64,000 bases of DNA from an uncultured Clostridia bacterium (GTDB taxonomy: Bacteria > Bacillota > Clostridia > Oscillospirales > Ruminococcaceae): contig CANRFB010000001.1 in assembly GCA_947629785.1 (NCBI GenBank), positions 1 to 64,000 on the forward strand, in the 5' to 3' direction. Positions 1 through 7,892 of the stretch are shown piece by piece. The notes beneath the pieces were generated by a model. It made no database searches and had not been told where the DNA came from. It was given only the letters and a program-made list of their open reading frames with translations. Made by a program: the position numbers and the translations under genes. The first letter of the stretch is position 1; every line of letters starts with the position of its first letter.

Positions 1-1148
1 TTCAGCATTATAGTGCCGTCGTAATCATAGCCTATGTAGATCTCCTCACTGCTTTTGTTTTCCACAAGGAACAGCAAGACCGCATCTTCATCTTCGGGAG
101 CCTTTGCAATACCCTTGGAAATTATTCTCACTCCGTCCTTGTTGTAAACTTCATCACCGGAAGTATCAACAGACGTTTTCTTATCTGAATAGTCAAGCGT
201 TATGGCTTTTTCTTCGGAAATCAAGCTATGATCTTCATCATACACAGCAAAGCTCAGACCGATATTTTCCAAGCCGTCATATCCAAGTAATTCAAATGTA
301 TCATACGGTAATATGTCTTCGGTATCTATCTCTATTATTTCCTTTCTGCCCGCCGGAAGATATACATCCTTACTTTCAGATATGTAAACACCGTTTATGA
401 AAATATCCGGTATGACCACATAGACTGTATCTTCCGAATTATTTACCGCTTCGAGCCAGAGCGAATTTCCGTTTTCCGTCCTGAAAAGTGTTTCGGAAAT
501 TATGCTGACGCCGCCTTCATCATAAATTTTATCTTCGGAAAAATCAAGTATTTCATAACTGTATTTCGGGGAGAGCCCAGCTCTGAGCTGCTCCAGATAG
601 GTATCTGTATCATAGTCATAGCTGTCATGCTTGTCTGTTTCTATGCGGAAAAGTTCTTCAAAGATCATGTTGTAAGAACTGTCATGGGCGGTAATTATAA
701 ACTCCACATCTGCAATATCCGTAAAGCCGAACTTGTCAAAAACAAATTTTCCGAAAGAAATGGTTTCTGTGTCTGAATCTCCTGCTTCCACCGATGAAAA
801 CAAGGTGAAAGGCACCGAATAGCCGTTTACGGCAAAGTATTTAATTCCCGAAAAATGTACTTCATCATCAGTGTTATTTTCAAAGGTAATATCCATTTCA
901 GCATATTCTTTGGAAAGTTTCACTTCCGATGCGGTAATTCTTATGCCATCCTTGTCGTAAATTACACTATCGTCAGCGGAAACTATAGCCTTTTCGCTGT
1001 CATTTTCTTCTTCGTCAAGAACCACCGCGCCTTTTGTAATTTCTCCATTTTCGGGTGCAGTACTTTCCTGAACGGACGATTCCGAGGAATTGCAAGCAGA
1101 TAATGTCAACAGGAACACCGCAATAATAACCGGAAAGATTTTTTTCAT
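1..1148 (-). CDS. Lipoprotein with three tandem degenerate repeats (C-terminus cut by window edge)
   Basis: The open frame starts at an ATG at 1148 behind a GGGGGA ribosome binding site and stays open to the left edge. It begins MKKIFPVIIAVFLLTLSAC, a lipoprotein signal peptide with lipobox LSAC, so the product should be anchored outside the membrane. An acidic, Ser/Glu-rich linker follows. Then come at least three copies of a module, each opening with a motif like V-Y-D-K-D-G-I-R-I (near 966, 533 and 155) and running into alternating hydrophobic strands with an N-N/K-S-x-E-E turn, spaced about 144 and 126 codons. This resembles small beta-sandwich adhesion or ligand-binding modules. Function is unknown. 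The gene starts 15 bases after hslO ends and is probably cotranscribed with it. Confidence 0.75.
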   Translation of the reverse strand, partial: MKKIFPVIIAVFLLTLSACNSSESSVQESTAPENGEITKGAVVLDEEENDSEKAIVSADDSVIYDKDGIRITASEVKLSKEYAEMDITFENNTDDEVHFSGIKYFAVNGYSVPFTLFSSVEAGDSDTETISFGKFVFDKFGFTDIADVEFIITAHDSSYNMIFEELFRIETDKHDSYDYDTDTYLEQLRAGLSPKYSYEILDFSEDKIYDEGGVSIISETLFRTENGNSLWLEAVNNSEDTVYVVIPDIFINGVYISESKDVYLPAGRKEIIEIDTEDILPYDTFELLGYDGLENIGLSFAVYDEDHSLISEEKAITLDYSDKKTSVDTSGDEVYNKDGVRIISKGIAKAPEDEDAVLLFLVENKSSEEIYIGYDYDGTIML

Positions 1149-1162
1149 TATTGTTCCCCCAT

Positions 1163-2032
1163 TTATTTTATAAGCCCTTTTATTTCCTCTTTGGAAAAAA
1201 TATACTTTTTGTCGCAGAAATGACAGCAGACTTCTATATTATCCTCTTCTTCCGACATTTTTGTAAGTTCTTCCCTGCCAAGACTTATAAGCGCGCGCTC
1301 GACACGTTCCTTGCTGCATTCGCACCTGTATTCACAGCCGAAAGAATCCAGAATATTCGGTTCAAGACCGTCAAGAACTTTCATAGCAATATCTTCGGAA
1401 GTCATTCCCGAATCCAGCATTTTTGTAACGGGAGGAAGTTTGTTGACATTTGCTTCAAGAATATCAATACATTTTTCGTCCGCAAATGGCAAAAGCTGTA
1501 TAAGGTAACCGCCTGCCGCTTTTACCGTAAGGTCGGGATTTACCAGAACCCCAAGCCCGCAGACGGTGGGAATCTGTTCGCTTACCGCAAAATAGCTTGC
1601 AATATCTTCTGCAATTTCCCCAGAAACTATTGGAACTTGTCCCACATAAGGTTCTTTAAGTCCAAGATCTTTCACAACGGAAAGCGTTCCGTTACGTCCC
1701 ACAGCACCCGCAACATCAAGTTTCCCGAACCTGTTAAGGGGTATCTCAACGATCGGGTTGGAAACATAGGATTTTACATTTCCCCTGCTGTCAGCAACGG
1801 CTATAAGCGCTCCCGTTGCGCCGTCGCCGTTCAGGCGGATAGTTACCGAATCGTTCGCCCCTTTTAAACCTATTCCGATAAGCGAAGCGGCAATTGAAAG
1901 CCGTCCAAGAGCGGCAGTAACAACAGCAGAGGGCTGATGTATCTGTTCTATTCTTGAAACTATATCCAGAGCGTCAATAGCTGTAGCCGTTACCGAAGCG
2001 TCCGCAGAAATAGTCCTTACTATCTTAGCCAT
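1163..2032 (-). CDS. hslO: Redox-regulated chaperone Hsp33
   Basis: A 289-residue protein of the usual Hsp33 length. The family is a cytoplasmic holdase switched on by oxidation of a C-terminal four-cysteine zinc centre. That centre is visible as CEC near residue 238 and CCHFC near residue 269, giving the C-x-C and C-x2-C pairs. The N-terminal body contains typical segments such as SVTIRLNGDGATGAL and GRNGTLSVVKDLG. The start is an ATG behind GAAAGG. It lies four bases after the methyltransferase stop, so it is part of the yerC-methyltransferase-hslO operon. Confidence 0.95.
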   Translation of the reverse strand: MAKIVRTISADASVTATAIDALDIVSRIEQIHQPSAVVTAALGRLSIAASLIGIGLKGANDSVTIRLNGDGATGALIAVADSRGNVKSYVSNPIVEIPLNRFGKLDVAGAVGRNGTLSVVKDLGLKEPYVGQVPIVSGEIAEDIASYFAVSEQIPTVCGLGVLVNPDLTVKAAGGYLIQLLPFADEKCIDILEANVNKLPPVTKMLDSGMTSEDIAMKVLDGLEPNILDSFGCEYRCECSKERVERALISLGREELTKMSEEEDNIEVCCHFCDKKYIFSKEEIKGLIK

Positions 2033-2036
2033 TTTA

Positions 2037-2786
2037 TCAGACCTTTCTTGTTACATAGACAAGCTTTTCGCTGTCCGCCCTTGGCGGGTCAAAGCTGTCA
2101 TAGTCGTATTTTGCGGCAATTTCCAGACCGCTTTTTATAAGAAGTTCATCAATGATATTTTCATCAAAAGCTATCTCGGAAAATCCGTCCTCATAGCGTT
2201 CGTATAAACCGCTTTCCATACGTTCAAAAAATGTAAGTGACATATCCACACGGTTGTCATCGCCGCCGTTATAAGTATTCTGCCAAGCACAGAATACATT
2301 CTCCATATCATAAACGAAAGTGTTGTTCCCAAGAATATCCCTGTGCTTATGCGGAGTGTTTATATCAAAGATAAAGAGTCCCTCGGGTTCGCAGAAAAGA
2401 GAGACTCTTTCAAATGTACGTTTGACAGCAGAAATATCAGGCAGATGATTTATCCCGTCCAGAGCGCAGATGGTAACATCAATAGTTCCGAACATATCAA
2501 GTTCTGTCATATCCTGACAAAGATACTGAATGTTCAGACCGCTTCCGATTTTCTTTTCAATGGCGGAATTCAGCATATCTTCCGAACTGTCAATTCCGAT
2601 AACATCATAACCCATTCTGCTGAATTCCTCCGAAAGACTTCCTGTTCCGCAGGCAAGATCAAGCAGGATATTCTTTCTGCCGCCGTGAAGTTTTATAAGT
2701 GAATCAAAATACTCCGCACGTTTTTTGTAGGAAATATTTTCTGTCAATTGATCGTAAAAGTAAGCAAAGCTTCTGTAACCGCTCAT
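2037..2786 (-). CDS. Class I SAM-dependent methyltransferase
   Basis: A 249-residue Rossmann-fold methyltransferase. SAM-binding motif I is LDLACGTGSLSEEF at about residues 42-55, followed by the acidic residue of motif II in VIGIDSSEDML and a motif-III-like CQDMTELDM. The substrate cannot be read from sequence; the family includes small-molecule and tRNA enzymes of the YqeM/CmoA type. Its ATG overlaps the yerC stop in an ATGA junction, indicating translational coupling, and hslO follows four bases later. Confidence 0.88.
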   Translation of the reverse strand: MSGYRSFAYFYDQLTENISYKKRAEYFDSLIKLHGGRKNILLDLACGTGSLSEEFSRMGYDVIGIDSSEDMLNSAIEKKIGSGLNIQYLCQDMTELDMFGTIDVTICALDGINHLPDISAVKRTFERVSLFCEPEGLFIFDINTPHKHRDILGNNTFVYDMENVFCAWQNTYNGGDDNRVDMSLTFFERMESGLYERYEDGFSEIAFDENIIDELLIKSGLEIAAKYDYDSFDPPRADSEKLVYVTRKV

Positions 2787-3091
2787 TGTTTTTTGTGTCC
2801 CTTTTTATTAAGGCGTTTGAAAACAAGATCGTAGCCGCCGCTTCCCTGATAGTTGAGAGTGCGGTTCACACGGCTGATGGTTGCGGTGCTTGCGCCTGTT
2901 TCGGCAACAATATCCTTGTAGACTTTTTTATTTGTAAGCATTTTTGCGACCTGCATTCTCTGTGACATAGACTGGAGTTCTATCACAGTACACAGATCGC
3001 CGAAAAATGCTTCGCACTCCTCCTTGTTTTTAAGGGAGAGTATAGCCTCGTAAAGTTCGTTCATATGTTCATCATTAAGTTTGTTGTTCAT
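2783..3091 (-). CDS. YerC/YecD family TrpR-like transcriptional regulator
   Basis: A 102-residue helical protein of the YerC family, which shares the helix-turn-helix fold of the tryptophan repressor. The motif MSQRMQVAKML followed by VYKDIVAETGASTATISRVNR is the TrpR/YerC DNA-binding region. The ligand and targets of this family are poorly known. It is the first gene of a three- or four-gene operon with its own promoter (3160-3188). The ribosome binding site (AAAGGAACGGG) is rather far from the ATG. Confidence 0.88.
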   Translation of the reverse strand: MNNKLNDEHMNELYEAILSLKNKEECEAFFGDLCTVIELQSMSQRMQVAKMLTNKKVYKDIVAETGASTATISRVNRTLNYQGSGGYDLVFKRLNKKGHKKQ

Positions 3092-3159
3092 GGAAATTTC
3101 CCGTTCCTTTCACTTCATGATTTTGATAACGCAAACCACTATCAAAGTATGCTGTTATC

Positions 3160-3188
3160 ATTTTAACACATTATAGTGAAAAAGTAAA
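3160..3188 (-). promoter_or_regulatory. Sigma-A promoter for yerC operon
   Basis: Read on the minus strand there is a TTTACT -35, a 17-base spacer and a TAAAAT -10 upstream of yerC. The leader that follows contains an inverted repeat (TGATAAC and GTTATCA, about 28 bases apart) that could be an operator or a weak hairpin. Confidence 0.6.
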
Positions 3189-3204
3189 TAGTTTTTTTGA
3201 AATT

Positions 3205-4503
3205 TTATTCATCATTTCTGATAATATCTTCAAGAGTTTCTCTCTTTACCGCAACACGGGACTCGCCGTTTTTTACGAAAACCACTGCCGGCTTGCAAAG
3301 TCTGTTATAATTTGAGGACATGGAGTAGTTATACGCACCTGTGGCAAGGACGGCAATAATATCTCCGGGAACGGCTTCCTGAAGCGGCATACACTCACCT
3401 ATCAGATCGCCGCTCTCACAGCATTTTCCCGCAATTGTAACGACTGTGTCCTTGGGCTTTGAAGCCTTATTTGCAACGACAGCATCATATTTTGACTTGT
3501 AAAGCGCATATCTGGGATTGTCGCACATTCCGCCGTCAACGGAAACATAAGTGCGAATGTTCGGAATATGTTTTACACCGCCGACCGTGTAAAGCGTAAT
3601 TCCCGCAGGCGCAGCAATTGAACGTCCCGGCTCGATAAGTATGAACGGAAGTTCTATGTCCTTTTCGGCGCAGAGTTCTTTTACCTTTACGGAAACCTTT
3701 TCCATATATCTGTCGTATGGAACGGGAGTATCGTCCTCGGTGTACTTGATTCCGAAACCGCCGCCAAGGTCAAGTTCTTTTATTTTGTGTCCGAGTTTTG
3801 TTTTAATGTCGGAGATGAAATTTATCATGATTTCCGAAGCAAGTACAAACGGGTCAATGTCAAATATCTGGCTTCCGATATGGCAGTGAAGTCCTACAAG
3901 ATTTACATTTTCGAGTGAAACAGCTTTTTTCACCGCTTCAAATGCTTCTCCCGTTTCAAGCGCGAAACCGAATTTGCTGTCTATCTGACCTGTTTTTACA
4001 AAATCGTGTGTATGCGCGTCAACTCCGGGCTTAATGCGGAACATGATATTTGCCTTTATGCCTTTTTTCTTAGAAATATCGTTAAGACGTTCAAGCTCGA
4101 AGATATTGTCAACAATTATTCTGCCAACGTTGTTTTCAACAGCAAGAAGAAGTTCTTCATCGGTCTTGTTGTTGCCGTGGAAACAAATTTTATCCATGGG
4201 AAAACCTACCGAAAGCGCGGTATACAATTCGCCCTCGGAAACCACGTCCAGACCGATACCCTCGTCCATCATCACCCTGCACATTTCCTTGCAGCAAAAT
4301 GCTTTGCTTGCATAGCAGACAAGCCCTTTGCCGCCGTAATATTTATCTATTGACTGCTTGAAACTGCGGCAGTGTTCACGAATAAGATCCTCGTCCATAA
4401 TGTAAAGCGGAGTGCCGTATTTACCGGCAAGTTCCACAGTATCAAGCCCGCCGATGGTCAGATCTCCTTTTTCATTGACGGATAAATTTTTTGAAACAAA
4501 CAT
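3205..4503 (-). CDS. lysA: Diaminopimelate decarboxylase
   Basis: A PLP enzyme of fold type III that decarboxylates meso-diaminopimelate to L-lysine, the last step of lysine synthesis. Landmarks are the PLP lysine in YASKAFCC, HCHIGSQI, the glycine-rich DLGGGFGIKY, EPGRSIAAPAG and the CESGDLIGE active-site segment from the partner subunit. I choose the ATG at 4503 because AAAGGGG lies eight bases upstream; a start at 4521 would place that site inside the gene. The result is 432 residues, normal for LysA. It begins about 14 bases after engB and is likely cotranscribed with it. Confidence 0.96.
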   Translation of the reverse strand: MFVSKNLSVNEKGDLTIGGLDTVELAGKYGTPLYIMDEDLIREHCRSFKQSIDKYYGGKGLVCYASKAFCCKEMCRVMMDEGIGLDVVSEGELYTALSVGFPMDKICFHGNNKTDEELLLAVENNVGRIIVDNIFELERLNDISKKKGIKANIMFRIKPGVDAHTHDFVKTGQIDSKFGFALETGEAFEAVKKAVSLENVNLVGLHCHIGSQIFDIDPFVLASEIMINFISDIKTKLGHKIKELDLGGGFGIKYTEDDTPVPYDRYMEKVSVKVKELCAEKDIELPFILIEPGRSIAAPAGITLYTVGGVKHIPNIRTYVSVDGGMCDNPRYALYKSKYDAVVANKASKPKDTVVTIAGKCCESGDLIGECMPLQEAVPGDIIAVLATGAYNYSMSSNYNRLCKPAVVFVKNGESRVAVKRETLEDIIRNDE

Positions 4504-4517
4504 TTTAATATCCCCTT

Positions 4518-5108
4518 TCATTCTTCTTCGGAAACCGCTTCCGAAATAAGCACGCGTATATCTTCCGTTCCCTCACCTGTCACCGCAGAAAATTCCACGG
4601 TCTTAATACTTTCAAAACATGGTATTTCCGACGCAAAACCAATCCTGCGCCGTTCCCTTTCCCGTCTTGAAAGCTTGTCCGCTTTTGTGAAAACAATAAT
4701 AAACGGCAATTCGCTGTCGATAAGGAAATTTATCATCTGAATATCGTCAGCCGAGGGCGGGTGACGTATATCAATAAGCTGGACTATCAGCGCAATATCC
4801 CTGTCCGAATGGAGATACCCCTCTATGAGTTCTGCCCAACGGAGTTTTTCGTTTTTGGAAACTTTTGCATAACCATATCCGGGAAGATCGGTCATAAACA
4901 CATCGCCTATGTCGTAAAAGTTTATAGTTGCCGTTTTTCCGGGAACAGCGGAAACCCTTGCAAGATTTTTCCTGTTAAAAAGCTTGTTTATAAGGGAAGA
5001 TTTTCCCACATTTGACCGTCCCGAAAAAGCAATTTCCGGCTTTTCGGGTTCGGGTATCTGATCAAATTTACCGTAAGAAGCGTAAAATTCCGCAATATTG
5101 AAATTCAT
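4518..5108 (-). CDS. engB: Ribosome biogenesis GTPase EngB/YsxC
   Basis: A 196-residue small GTPase needed for late 50S ribosome assembly. The G motifs are clear: GRSNVGKSSLIN (G1), T in GKTATIN (G2), DLPGYGYA (G3), TKADKL (G4) and an SA motif in FSAVTGEG (G5). The start ATG sits behind CAGGAGGTGG. It is led by a near-consensus promoter within an inverted repeat. EngB is usually clustered with clpX/lon; here it is linked to lysA. Confidence 0.96.
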   Translation of the reverse strand: MNFNIAEFYASYGKFDQIPEPEKPEIAFSGRSNVGKSSLINKLFNRKNLARVSAVPGKTATINFYDIGDVFMTDLPGYGYAKVSKNEKLRWAELIEGYLHSDRDIALIVQLIDIRHPPSADDIQMINFLIDSELPFIIVFTKADKLSRRERERRRIGFASEIPCFESIKTVEFSAVTGEGTEDIRVLISEAVSEEE

Positions 5109-5188
5109 GTTCCACCTCCTGTGAAATATGCAATTTTGCTGTAATGCAATTGTAAACAGACAGGAATGTCAAATACATATCCATAATA

Positions 5189-5217
5189 ATTATACCATGT
5201 AATTATGGATATTTCAA
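5189..5217 (-). promoter_or_regulatory. Sigma-A promoter for engB-lysA within an inverted repeat
   Basis: On the minus strand: TTGAAA, 17 bases, TATAAT. The -10 element lies between the arms of an inverted repeat (ATCCATAAT and ATTATGGAT, about 5180-5211) that could be an operator. The transcript would have a leader of about 75 bases before engB. Confidence 0.75.
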
Positions 5218-5266
5218 GAGGTTTTGAAAAATTTATACAACTTTGCAGCGGCAATAATGAATTTTA

Positions 5267-5296
5267 GACAAAGAAAAAATTCAATTTTCCTTTGTC
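5267..5296 (-). terminator. Probable terminator after the acetyltransferase gene
   Basis: The arms GACAAAG and CTTTGTC enclose complementary A-rich and T-rich stretches directly at the end of the acetyltransferase gene. The following T-tract is weak (CTAAAATT on the minus strand), so strength is uncertain. Confidence 0.4.
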
Positions 5297-5735
5297 ATGT
5301 ATCAATACGCACCATTTCTGTGATGATACGATCCCAGTATATAAGATCGTTTCTCTCGGTAAATCCAAGCTTTTCCCAGAAAGCATTTCCGTCCGTATTT
5401 TTTGAGAAAACGACTAAAGCCGCCTTGTTTATCCCAAGAGACTTTAACGCTTCCATAGCACTTTCAACAAGTTTTGACCCAATGCCCCTGCCGCGGAAAT
5501 CAGGTAATACAGCCGTATGGTAAATATATCCTCTCCTGCCGTCATTACCGGCAATTATGGTTCCGACAATTTTCCCGTTCTCTTCCGAAACAAAACAGGT
5601 ATCCGGATTTCTGTTCAGAAATTTTTCTATACCTTCTTCAGAATCGTCAAGATCATTCAATCCCATACCTTTGCAGGAAAGCCACAGTGAATATACTTGC
5701 TCGTAATCTGAAATTTTCATTTTCCTGATATTCAT
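5295..5735 (-). CDS. GNAT family N-acetyltransferase
   Basis: A 146-residue acetyl-CoA-dependent acetyltransferase. The acetyl-CoA pyrophosphate loop is visible in the region LPDFRGRGIGSKLVESAM (R/Q-x2-G-x-G/A). The C-terminal FWEKLGFTERN is also typical. The acceptor is unknown. The start at 5735 is fixed by GGAGG five bases upstream; this Shine-Dalgarno is itself the last two glycine codons (GGA GGA) of the preceding nitrilase gene, so the two genes are translationally linked. Confidence 0.9.
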   Translation of the reverse strand: MNIRKMKISDYEQVYSLWLSCKGMGLNDLDDSEEGIEKFLNRNPDTCFVSEENGKIVGTIIAGNDGRRGYIYHTAVLPDFRGRGIGSKLVESAMEALKSLGINKAALVVFSKNTDGNAFWEKLGFTERNDLIYWDRIITEMVRIDT

Positions 5736-5736
5736 T

Positions 5737-6630
5737 TTATCCTCCAAAATTACGATTTTCTTTTCTTATAAACGGTTCATTTACTGTTTTATCGGTAAGA
5801 ATATGATATTTTTCAGGACGTCTGAAAGCATTGCCCATCACTTCCCCCGAACGGTATTCCCGAAGCATATCAATGTCAGTTTCAGCCGTATAGATCCCCT
5901 CATCACAGGACGCTTCAAGAATACACATATCCCGCGTGCCGACCTCATCTTTCAGCCACGCTACGCCGTCAAATACGGTGGAATGCCCGTTGCAGTCGGA
6001 AACGCTGTCAGGGTAGTTGCAGGTTGCAATTGCAAGCATATTCTCATATGCTCTTGCACGGAGCGCCGACAGCCGGTTTATTTCCATTGGACAAGCATTG
6101 GGTGCAAGAACTACCTCCGCGCCTTTCAGCATAAGAATACGCGCGCTTTCCGGAAATTCCCTGTCAAAGCAAATCATAGCCCCGACTTTCACTACACCGC
6201 AGGAAATAGTATCAAGTTCGCAGACAAAAAACTCCTCTCCGGAAGTAAGAGCTTTTTCTGCCGAAAAATCGCAGGTATGGACTTTTGCGTAAACAAATTT
6301 TTTCTCTCCGAACCTGTCAAACAACACAAGAGAATTCCTCGTAGCATTTTCAAATTTTTCCAGAAATGTAATGCCTATTGCCACGTTAAGTTCTTTCGCA
6401 AGTTTTCCAAAAGATGTTACAAAATCGCTGTCAGCTGAGATGGCTTCTTTTGTCCACACATCGGCAGAACGTTCGTAAATATCATAGCCGATGCTCCACA
6501 TTTCGGGGAATAATGCAATATCCGCGCCTGTTTCCTTGGCTTTTCGGCAGTATTCTATTCCTTTGCTCAGGTTCTTTTCAATCGAACCGCAGGGAGATAT
6601 TTGCAGGAGCGCAATTTTAAGTTTACCCAT
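5737..6630 (-). CDS. Nitrilase-superfamily carbon-nitrogen hydrolase
   Basis: A 297-residue member of the C-N hydrolase superfamily, which cleaves amides or nitriles with a Glu-Lys-Cys triad. The Glu is in ALFPEMWS (about residue 43), the Lys in VYAKVHTCDF and the Cys in GAMICFDREFPES. The substrate is not identifiable; members include omega-amidase, N-carbamoyl-putrescine amidase and NAD synthase amidase domains. The final GGA GGA TAA provides the ribosome binding site of the acetyltransferase gene. The start ATG lies nine bases after the upstream unknown gene. Confidence 0.9.
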   Translation of the reverse strand: MGKLKIALLQISPCGSIEKNLSKGIEYCRKAKETGADIALFPEMWSIGYDIYERSADVWTKEAISADSDFVTSFGKLAKELNVAIGITFLEKFENATRNSLVLFDRFGEKKFVYAKVHTCDFSAEKALTSGEEFFVCELDTISCGVVKVGAMICFDREFPESARILMLKGAEVVLAPNACPMEINRLSALRARAYENMLAIATCNYPDSVSDCNGHSTVFDGVAWLKDEVGTRDMCILEASCDEGIYTAETDIDMLREYRSGEVMGNAFRRPEKYHILTDKTVNEPFIRKENRNFGG

Positions 6631-6639
6631 AATAAACCC

Positions 6640-7071
6640 TCACTGTTCCAGCAGATTTATCTTGGCATTCAGTTCGTCCATAAAAATATCAAAATTTTTC
6701 TGCTGATCGGGAAATTTCGAGCCCACCATTTTGGGAGCTAACTGAATTTTTAATTCTTGCTTTTTGCCGTCGTCAAAGATCATATCAACGACTTTCTGCC
6801 CGAAGGGATAATTTTTTATTGTTATTTTCTTTGCATATTCCATATATTGAGAAACAGCTTCCGAGCCGAATGTACCGAACTTCATGCCTATAAGGCGGTC
6901 ATTATCGGTCAAAGCGATATATCCCGCAATAATATTGCGGTTTGAAGCAAAAAATCCGGTTTGTTTATAAACGCAATAAAACGCAGTCCTTATACTTTCT
7001 CCCGCAGTCAGAAGCTGACCAAGTATCTGCATCATTTCTTCTTCATTGTACTTTTGCGTATAAAGGTTCAT
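6640..7071 (-). CDS. Conserved-looking protein of unknown function
   Basis: A 143-residue soluble protein that I do not recognise. It has a helical N-terminus, then alternating strands (for example FFASNRNIIAGYIALTDNDRLIGMKFG and KITIKNYPFGQKVVDMIFDD) and a C-terminal amphipathic helix. This pattern is reminiscent of a bacterial PH-like or GRAM-like domain, but that is only an impression. It is separated from the upstream rpmA by a strong terminator and runs into the nitrilase gene with a nine-base gap. The start ATG follows AAAGGAGT. Confidence 0.6.
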   Translation of the reverse strand: MNLYTQKYNEEEMMQILGQLLTAGESIRTAFYCVYKQTGFFASNRNIIAGYIALTDNDRLIGMKFGTFGSEAVSQYMEYAKKITIKNYPFGQKVVDMIFDDGKKQELKIQLAPKMVGSKFPDQQKNFDIFMDELNAKINLLEQ

Positions 7072-7088
7072 TTAAAACACTCCTTTAA

Positions 7089-7121
7089 CAAAAATCCTGC
7101 TGCATAAAAATGCAGCAGGAT
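7089..7121 (-). terminator. Rho-independent terminator of rplU-rpmA
   Basis: A perfect 12-bp stem (ATCCTGCTGCAT with ATGCAGCAGGAT, 7094-7105 and 7110-7121) with a four-base loop and, on the minus strand, a TTTTTG run right after the stem. It lies seven bases past the rpmA stop. Confidence 0.92.
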
Positions 7122-7127
7122 CTGAAA

Positions 7128-7382
7128 TCAATCGGTATAAACGCTTACTTTCTTGCGGTCACGACCAACTCTCTCGAATTTTACCTTGCCGTCGACCATT
7201 GCAAAAAGTGTATCATCAGAACCCTTTCCAACGCCTGTTCCGGCATGGATATGAGTGCCTCTCTGTCTTACGATAATATTACCTGCAAGAACGTGCTGTC
7301 CGTCAGCTCTCTTTACACCAAGACGTTTCGATTCGGAATCTCTTCCGTTCTTGGTGGAGCCCATACCTTTTTTATGTGCCAT
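7128..7382 (-). CDS. rpmA: 50S ribosomal protein L27 without cleavable N-terminal extension
   Basis: An 84-residue L27 with the canonical [19 protein letters not shown] region. Its N-terminus (MAHKKGMG) is of the Gram-negative type, reaching directly into the peptidyl-transferase centre. Most Firmicute L27 proteins carry a nine-residue extension ending in FF that is removed by the protease Prp. Here a TAA codon lies directly before the ATG in frame, and GGAGGTG sits eight bases upstream, so no extension is possible. The prp gene that normally sits between rplU and rpmA is absent: the gap is 37 bases. Confidence 0.97.
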   Translation of the reverse strand: MAHKKGMGSTKNGRDSESKRLGVKRADGQHVLAGNIIVRQRGTHIHAGTGVGKGSDDTLFAMVDGKVKFERVGRDRKKVSVYTD

Positions 7383-7419
7383 TTAAAATACACCTCCAGT
7401 ACGGAAAATAATTTTGTTT

Positions 7420-7743
7420 TTACGCCTTAATAGCATCAATGCGAACTTTTGTGTAAGGCTGTCTGTGACCCTGTTTTCTGTGTGTAGAACCCTCCTTGGG
7501 CTTGTAGGTGAAAACAGTTATCTTCTTGGATTTTCCATTCTTGATGACCTTAGCCTCAACAGCTGCACCGCCCACATAAGGAGCACCCACATCAAGACCG
7601 CTGTCCTTTCCGACAGCAATTACCTTGTCGAAAGTAACAGTATCATCAGCGTTAACGTCCAGCTTTTCGATAAATATCTCATCGCCTTCTTTTACCTGAT
7701 ACTGCTTTCCGCCTGTTTCAATTATTGCGTACATTTCCGGCAC
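7420..7743 (-). CDS. rplU: 50S ribosomal protein L21
   Basis: A 107-residue L21, beginning [14 protein letters not shown] after two further codons and ending with [14 protein letters not shown], both family hallmarks. It binds 23S rRNA in the large subunit. The open frame starts at 7743 (MPEMYAII); the ATG two residues in is an equally possible start. It is driven by a consensus promoter through a structured leader and is followed directly by rpmA. Confidence 0.97.
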   Translation of the reverse strand: MPEMYAIIETGGKQYQVKEGDEIFIEKLDVNADDTVTFDKVIAVGKDSGLDVGAPYVGGAAVEAKVIKNGKSKKITVFTYKPKEGSTHRKQGHRQPYTKVRIDAIKA

Positions 7744-7749
7744 CTGCCT

Positions 7750-7815
7750 TTTCTATAAACTCGCTGTAGTCAGGCGGCGCAAAGCGCACTTAACAAGCCT
7801 GCAACACGCGGCATT
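7750..7815 (-). ncRNA. Putative L21 leader (autoregulatory 5' element)
   Basis: The transcript before rplU has a nested hairpin: CAGGC pairs with GCCTG, and inside it GCGC pairs with GCGC around a TTT loop. Ribosomal protein L21 leaders are a described Firmicute element at this position. I infer the identity from position and pairing, not from a covariance match. Confidence 0.45.
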
Positions 7816-7819
7816 ATTT

Positions 7820-7848
7820 ATTATATCACAATTATTCCATGCTGTCAA
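7820..7848 (-). promoter_or_regulatory. Perfect consensus sigma-A promoter for rplU-rpmA
   Basis: On the minus strand: TTGACA, 17 bases, TATAAT. The transcript would begin near 7813, giving a leader of about 70 bases. Confidence 0.93.
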
Positions 7849-7892
7849 GCATTTTTTTGAAATTTTACACCCGATCCTGCAAATTTATGAAA

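Noticed and set aside
1151-1867. A 238-codon open frame on the plus strand
   Set aside because: It is the shadow of hslO, whose protein has all family motifs.
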